DNA of 64,000 nucleotides from JBJGXI01 sp045635475 (lineage in GTDB: Bacteria > Bacillota > Bacilli > Bacillales > Amphibacillaceae): the NCBI RefSeq assembly GCF_045635475.1, contig NZ_JBJGXI010000009.1, positions 1 through 64,000 on the forward strand, in the 5' to 3' direction. Shown piece after piece: positions 60,702 to 64,000 of this stretch. Made by a program: the position numbers and the translations under genes. The notes under the pieces were generated by a model that did no database searches, had not been told where the DNA came from, and worked only from the letters and a program-made list of their open reading frames with translations. How positions within the stretch are numbered: the first letter of the stretch is position 1; every line of letters starts with the position of its first letter.

Positions 60702-62480
60702 CTACTCGTCTTCCTGCTTAAGTTTTAGTTGCAAATTAAGTTCTTCAAGCTGGCTTTCACTAACATCTCCAGGTGCCTCTGTTAATAAACAAGAAGCAGA
60801 TGCTGTTTTCGGGAACAGGATCGTATCTCTTAAGTTGTTTCTTCCAGCGAGAAGCATCACCATACGATCAAATCCAAGTGCAATCCCACCATGTGGTGGT
60901 GCACCAAATTCCAGAGCGTCAAGCAAAAAGCCAAATTGTGCTCTTGCTTCTTCTTCTGAGAAACCCAATACTTCAAACATCTTGTTTTGCAATTCGCTCT
61001 GGTAAATACGAAGTGAACCTCCACCAAGTTCATAACCGTTTAATACAAGGTCATATGCTTGAGCTTTGACATCACCAGGGTTACTATCTAACTTATCAAT
61101 ATCTTCTACAGCTGGCATTGTAAATGGATGGTGTGCTGCAAAATATCTTCCTAATTCTTCGTCGTACTCGAAAAGTGGCCAATCTGTTACCCATAAGAAA
61201 TTAAAGGCAGTTTCATCAATTAATTGTAGTTGCTTACCTAGCTTCATTCTTAGTGCCCCAAGACTATCATATACAACACTCGTCTTGTCAGCTACGAATA
61301 ACAATAAATCAGATTCTTCTACTTGTAACTGCTGCTTCAAAGCATCAACCTCTTGCTCTGTTAAGAACTTAGAAATTGGTCCTTTTAACGTATCTTCTTC
61401 AGCTTTCAACCAAGCTAATCCTTTTGCTCCGTATATTTTAACAAATTCGGTTAACCCGTCGATGTCCTTACGTGAAAACTTAGTTGCTGCTCCTTTTACA
61501 TTTAAGGCACTAACCTTGCCTCCAGAAGTTACGGCACTTTCAAACACTTTGAATCCTGAGCCTTGAACAATTTCGGATACATTTACAAGTTCCATCGCAA
61601 ATCGTGTATCTGGCTTATCTGATCCAAATCGTTCCATTGCTTCATCGTAGCTTAAGTGTTCAAATGGTGTTTCGATATTAACTTCTTTTACTTCTGCCAT
61701 CATTTTTTTCATCATTCGTTCTGTCATTTCCATAATATCATCACTTGTCATAAATGATGTCTCAATATCAATTTGGGTAAATTCCGGCTGACGGTCAGCA
61801 CGTAAATCTTCGTCACGGAAGCAACGTGCAAATTGATAATAACGTTCAAATCCTGACACCATTAACAACTGTTTAAATAACTGTGGCGATTGTGGCAATG
61901 CATAAAAGTGTCCCGGATGGACTCGGCTTGGTACTAGATAGTCACGCGCACCTTCAGGCGTGCTTTTCGTCAGCATTGGTGTTTCCATTTCTAAATATTC
62001 TTCCTCATTCAAGAAGCTACGAATTACTTGTGTTGCCTTGTGGCGAAGCTTGAACGTTTGTTGCATCGGTTCACGGCGCAAATCAAGATAGCGATACTTT
62101 AATCGTAAGTCTTCTGCAACATCCGTCTCATCTTGAATTTGAAACGGAGGGTTCTTTGCTTTGTTAAGGATTGTAATTTCTTCTACAATCACTTCGATTT
62201 CCCCTGTATTCATTTTCGGATTTATTGTTGTTGCTTCACGAGCTACAACTTTCCCAACAACCTCTAATACATATTCACTTCTTACCTTATTAGCTACTTC
62301 CAAGGCTTGTGCCGATACATCTGGATTAAAGACAACTTGGACTAATCCCGATCTGTCACGAAGATCAATAAATATTAAGCCCCCTAAATCTCGACGCTTT
62401 TGTACCCATCCTTTTAGTTGAACACGTTCACCTACATCACTGTTTCTCAATACCCCTACCATTTGTCGCTGTTCTGACAT
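60702..62480 (-). CDS. aspS: Aspartyl-tRNA synthetase
   Basis: Class IIb synthetase charging tRNA-Asp. 592 residues from the ATG at 62480 with AAGGAGG upstream; an upstream extension overlaps hisS and is unneeded. N-terminal OB anticodon-binding domain (GWVQKRRDLGGLIFIDLRDRSG), motif 2 FRDEDLRADRQPEFTQ, the bacterial GAD insertion (about 280-420), and motif 3 GIALGFDRMVMLL. Begins 1 nt after the hisS stop, so the pair is translated from one mRNA under the hisS T-box. Confidence 0.97.
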   Translation of the reverse strand: MSEQRQMVGVLRNSDVGERVQLKGWVQKRRDLGGLIFIDLRDRSGLVQVVFNPDVSAQALEVANKVRSEYVLEVVGKVVAREATTINPKMNTGEIEVIVEEITILNKAKNPPFQIQDETDVAEDLRLKYRYLDLRREPMQQTFKLRHKATQVIRSFLNEEEYLEMETPMLTKSTPEGARDYLVPSRVHPGHFYALPQSPQLFKQLLMVSGFERYYQFARCFRDEDLRADRQPEFTQIDIETSFMTSDDIMEMTERMMKKMMAEVKEVNIETPFEHLSYDEAMERFGSDKPDTRFAMELVNVSEIVQGSGFKVFESAVTSGGKVSALNVKGAATKFSRKDIDGLTEFVKIYGAKGLAWLKAEEDTLKGPISKFLTEQEVDALKQQLQVEESDLLLFVADKTSVVYDSLGALRMKLGKQLQLIDETAFNFLWVTDWPLFEYDEELGRYFAAHHPFTMPAVEDIDKLDSNPGDVKAQAYDLVLNGYELGGGSLRIYQSELQNKMFEVLGFSEEEARAQFGFLLDALEFGAPPHGGIALGFDRMVMLLAGRNNLRDTILFPKTASASCLLTEAPGDVSESQLEELNLQLKLKQEDE

Positions 62481-62481
62481 G

Positions 62482-63762
62482 TTACTTTCCTCCTTGCAAC
62501 TGTTCCTGCAAATAATCAACTATATCTTTAAAAGCGATTTCCGTTTGTTCACCAGTATCCATCTGCTTGACAGTAACGATCTGTCTAGTTAACTCGTCTT
62601 CCCCGATAACAATAACGTATTTAGCACGTTTCCGATCAGCTGCTTTAAATTGTGCTTTGAATTTCTTATCTAAATAATCCTTATCTACCTGTATACCTGC
62701 TTTACGCAATGCATAAGTCAGACGTACCGCCTCGATATTTGTCTCTTCACCCATGGAAATAATATAACAATCCAATGCTTCATCAATAGGAAGTCCCACA
62801 CCTTCTGCTTCCAATGCCATTAGCAGTCGTTCAATACTAAAAGCAAAGCCAATACCAGGCGTTTCTGGTCCGCCTAAATCCTGCACTAAACCGTTGTAAC
62901 GACCTCCGCCAGACAGTGTTGTAATCGCACCGAATCCTTCTGCTTCACTCATGATTTCAAAAGCAGTATGATTATAATAGTCCAAGCCACGAACTAGGTT
63001 CTTATCAACCACATAGGCAATACCCATAGCATCAAGGTACTGTTTTACTTTTTCAAAATATGCCATCGAATCTTCGTTTAAGTAATCTAAAATAGAAGGC
63101 GCTGCTAGCATTGCTGGGTGTTCTCGATCCTTTTTACAATCCAAAATACGCATCGGATTTTGCTCTAGGCGCAACTGACAATCCTCACATAATTCTTCTT
63201 TTACTGGCTTAAAGTGGTCAATAAGTGCTTGTCTGTGATTGGTTCTGCTTTCAGTATCCCCTAAGCTATTTATAACAAGCTTTAAAGAACGGAGTCCGAG
63301 TTGTTGATAAGCTTCCATTGCTAATGATATTACCTCTGCATCAATAGCTGGGTCATCACTTCCTAGCGCTTCGACACCGAATTGAACAAACTGTCGCATT
63401 CTTCCTTGTTGCGGTCTTTCGTAACGGAACATTGGACCAAAGTAAAACAATTTTGTCGGCTGATTGGCTGAGCCAAACATTTTGTTTTCAACAAAAGCTC
63501 GTACAACAGATGCTGTTCCTTCAGGTCTTAACGTAATACTTCGGTCACCGCGATCAGTGAACGTGTACATTTCCTTTTGTACGATATCCGTTGAATCACC
63601 TACACCTCGCTGAAATAATTCGGTATGCTCGAAAATTGGTGTCCGGATTTCTTTATAATCGTAACGTCGACATAAATCAGTTAACACCTTTTCTACGTAT
63701 TGCCATTTTTCTGTGTATCCTGGCAAAAGATCTTGTGTTCCTCTTGGTGCTTTAATATTCAT
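62482..63762 (-). CDS. hisS: Histidyl-tRNA synthetase
   Basis: Class II synthetase charging tRNA-His. 426 residues, standard. N-terminal IKAPRGTQDLLPGYTEKWQYVE, motif 2 FYFGPMFRYERPQQGRMRQFVQFGVE, the His-specific loop VRGLDYYNHTAFEI, GGGRYNGLVQDLGG and the C-terminal anticodon-binding domain. ATG with GAGGGGG upstream. The T-box leader at the right edge lies upstream. Confidence 0.98.
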   Translation of the reverse strand: MNIKAPRGTQDLLPGYTEKWQYVEKVLTDLCRRYDYKEIRTPIFEHTELFQRGVGDSTDIVQKEMYTFTDRGDRSITLRPEGTASVVRAFVENKMFGSANQPTKLFYFGPMFRYERPQQGRMRQFVQFGVEALGSDDPAIDAEVISLAMEAYQQLGLRSLKLVINSLGDTESRTNHRQALIDHFKPVKEELCEDCQLRLEQNPMRILDCKKDREHPAMLAAPSILDYLNEDSMAYFEKVKQYLDAMGIAYVVDKNLVRGLDYYNHTAFEIMSEAEGFGAITTLSGGGRYNGLVQDLGGPETPGIGFAFSIERLLMALEAEGVGLPIDEALDCYIISMGEETNIEAVRLTYALRKAGIQVDKDYLDKKFKAQFKAADRKRAKYVIVIGEDELTRQIVTVKQMDTGEQTEIAFKDIVDYLQEQLQGGK

Positions 63763-63889
63763 ATAAGTACCCCCTCACTCTTCTGGTCACGCTTGTGTCA
63801 TTATGTATACATTCGCACCGTATTTTGCGAAGTAACGATATTTTGAATCGAATCTGTTCTGAATTCAGTAACAACTCTAAAAATGGACA

Positions 63890-64000
63890 AAAATAAACTC
63901 CCGTCCCTTAGTAAAAAGGGACGGGAGTTCACCCGCGTTGCCACCCTAGTTGAGGTTGTCATACAACCTCCACTTTCACAGATAACGCCTGCAAGACGTT
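63890..64000 (-). promoter_or_regulatory. T-box riboswitch of hisS-aspS (3' part)
   Basis: Minus-strand T-box core AGGGTGGCAACGCGGGT (about 63933-63949) followed by the terminator ACTCCCGTCCCTT / AAGGGACGGGAGT and a T-rich stretch. Stem I and the specifier lie beyond the right edge, so a His or Asp specifier cannot be checked. Confidence 0.9.

Noticed and set aside
1..64000. Defence islands, prophage or biosynthetic clusters
   Set aside because: Apart from the transposase fragment, all genes are core housekeeping or sporulation genes in near-conserved order; no phage, toxin-antitoxin or restriction genes were seen.

Overview
The window reads as a chromosomal segment of a low-GC, endospore-forming Bacillaceae bacterium. 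The evidence is sporulation genes (spoIIP, gpr, sda, sigK, an rsfA-type regulator, yrrS/pbpI), com genes, T-box leaders, a CIRCE element and a gene order that follows the Bacillus subtilis yqe-yqx and yrr-yrv regions closely. A complete-looking Mrp-type Na+/H+ antiporter operon lacking mrpB, and many intergenic repeats, suggest a halotolerant or alkalitolerant relative (Oceanobacillus/Virgibacillus/Gracilibacillus-like). I infer the genus-level placement; I did not test it.

Layout. 1-355: 3' end of an IS4-type transposase. 564-5099 (minus): deoC, then the tail of the heat-shock operon (mtaB, rsmE, prmA); a 51-bp minisatellite lies between deoC and mtaB. 5159-10465 (minus): hrcA-grpE-dnaK-dnaJ with a perfect CIRCE, then hemW and lepA to 14134. 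14302-17520 (minus): yqxA, spoIIP, gpr; then rpsT (plus). 18502-30149: holA, yqzM, comEC/EB/EA, comER, yqeM-rsfS-yqeK-nadD-yhbY-aroE-yqeH-yqeG. 30353-36212 (plus): DnaA boxes, sda, then mrpACDEFG. 36346-37341: uninterrupted sigK and a small YjcZ-like protein. 37403-41606: yrhC, mtnN, yrrS, pbpI. 42372-57672 (minus): greA, udk, trmR, mltG, yrzB, ruvX, yrzL, alaS (T-box), yrrI, yrzQ, yrzR, recD2, yrrB, mnmA, iscS-type desulfurase, cymR. 57974-60070 (plus): rarA and an RsfA-type regulator. 60438-63762 (minus): 6S RNA, aspS, hisS (T-box at the right edge).

The genes serve core functions: protein folding, tRNA modification and charging, ribosome maturation, DNA uptake and repair, sporulation control and cation homeostasis. 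Compared with B. subtilis several neighbours are missing in place: mrpB, yrrT-mccA-mccB between mtnN and yrhC, and yrrN/yrrO between udk and trmR.

The most unusual material is non-coding. Five composite repeats (285-590 bp; 11651, 15981, 18051, 24645, 60071) occupy intergenic gaps. They are built from three hairpin module types that share a core (CTTTCCGCGGG ... CCCGCAGGAGT) but carry quite different outer arms. The arms change together so that pairing is preserved at every locus. One copy is interrupted by a 188-bp inverted-repeat element with a candidate 9-bp target duplication. Separate families are a 51-bp tandem array at 1392-1988, a roughly 150-bp structured repeat (one copy in the comE operon, a fresh tandem duplication before greA, and a diverged antisense copy), and a 144-bp palindromic MITE-like element in the cymR-desulfurase gap.
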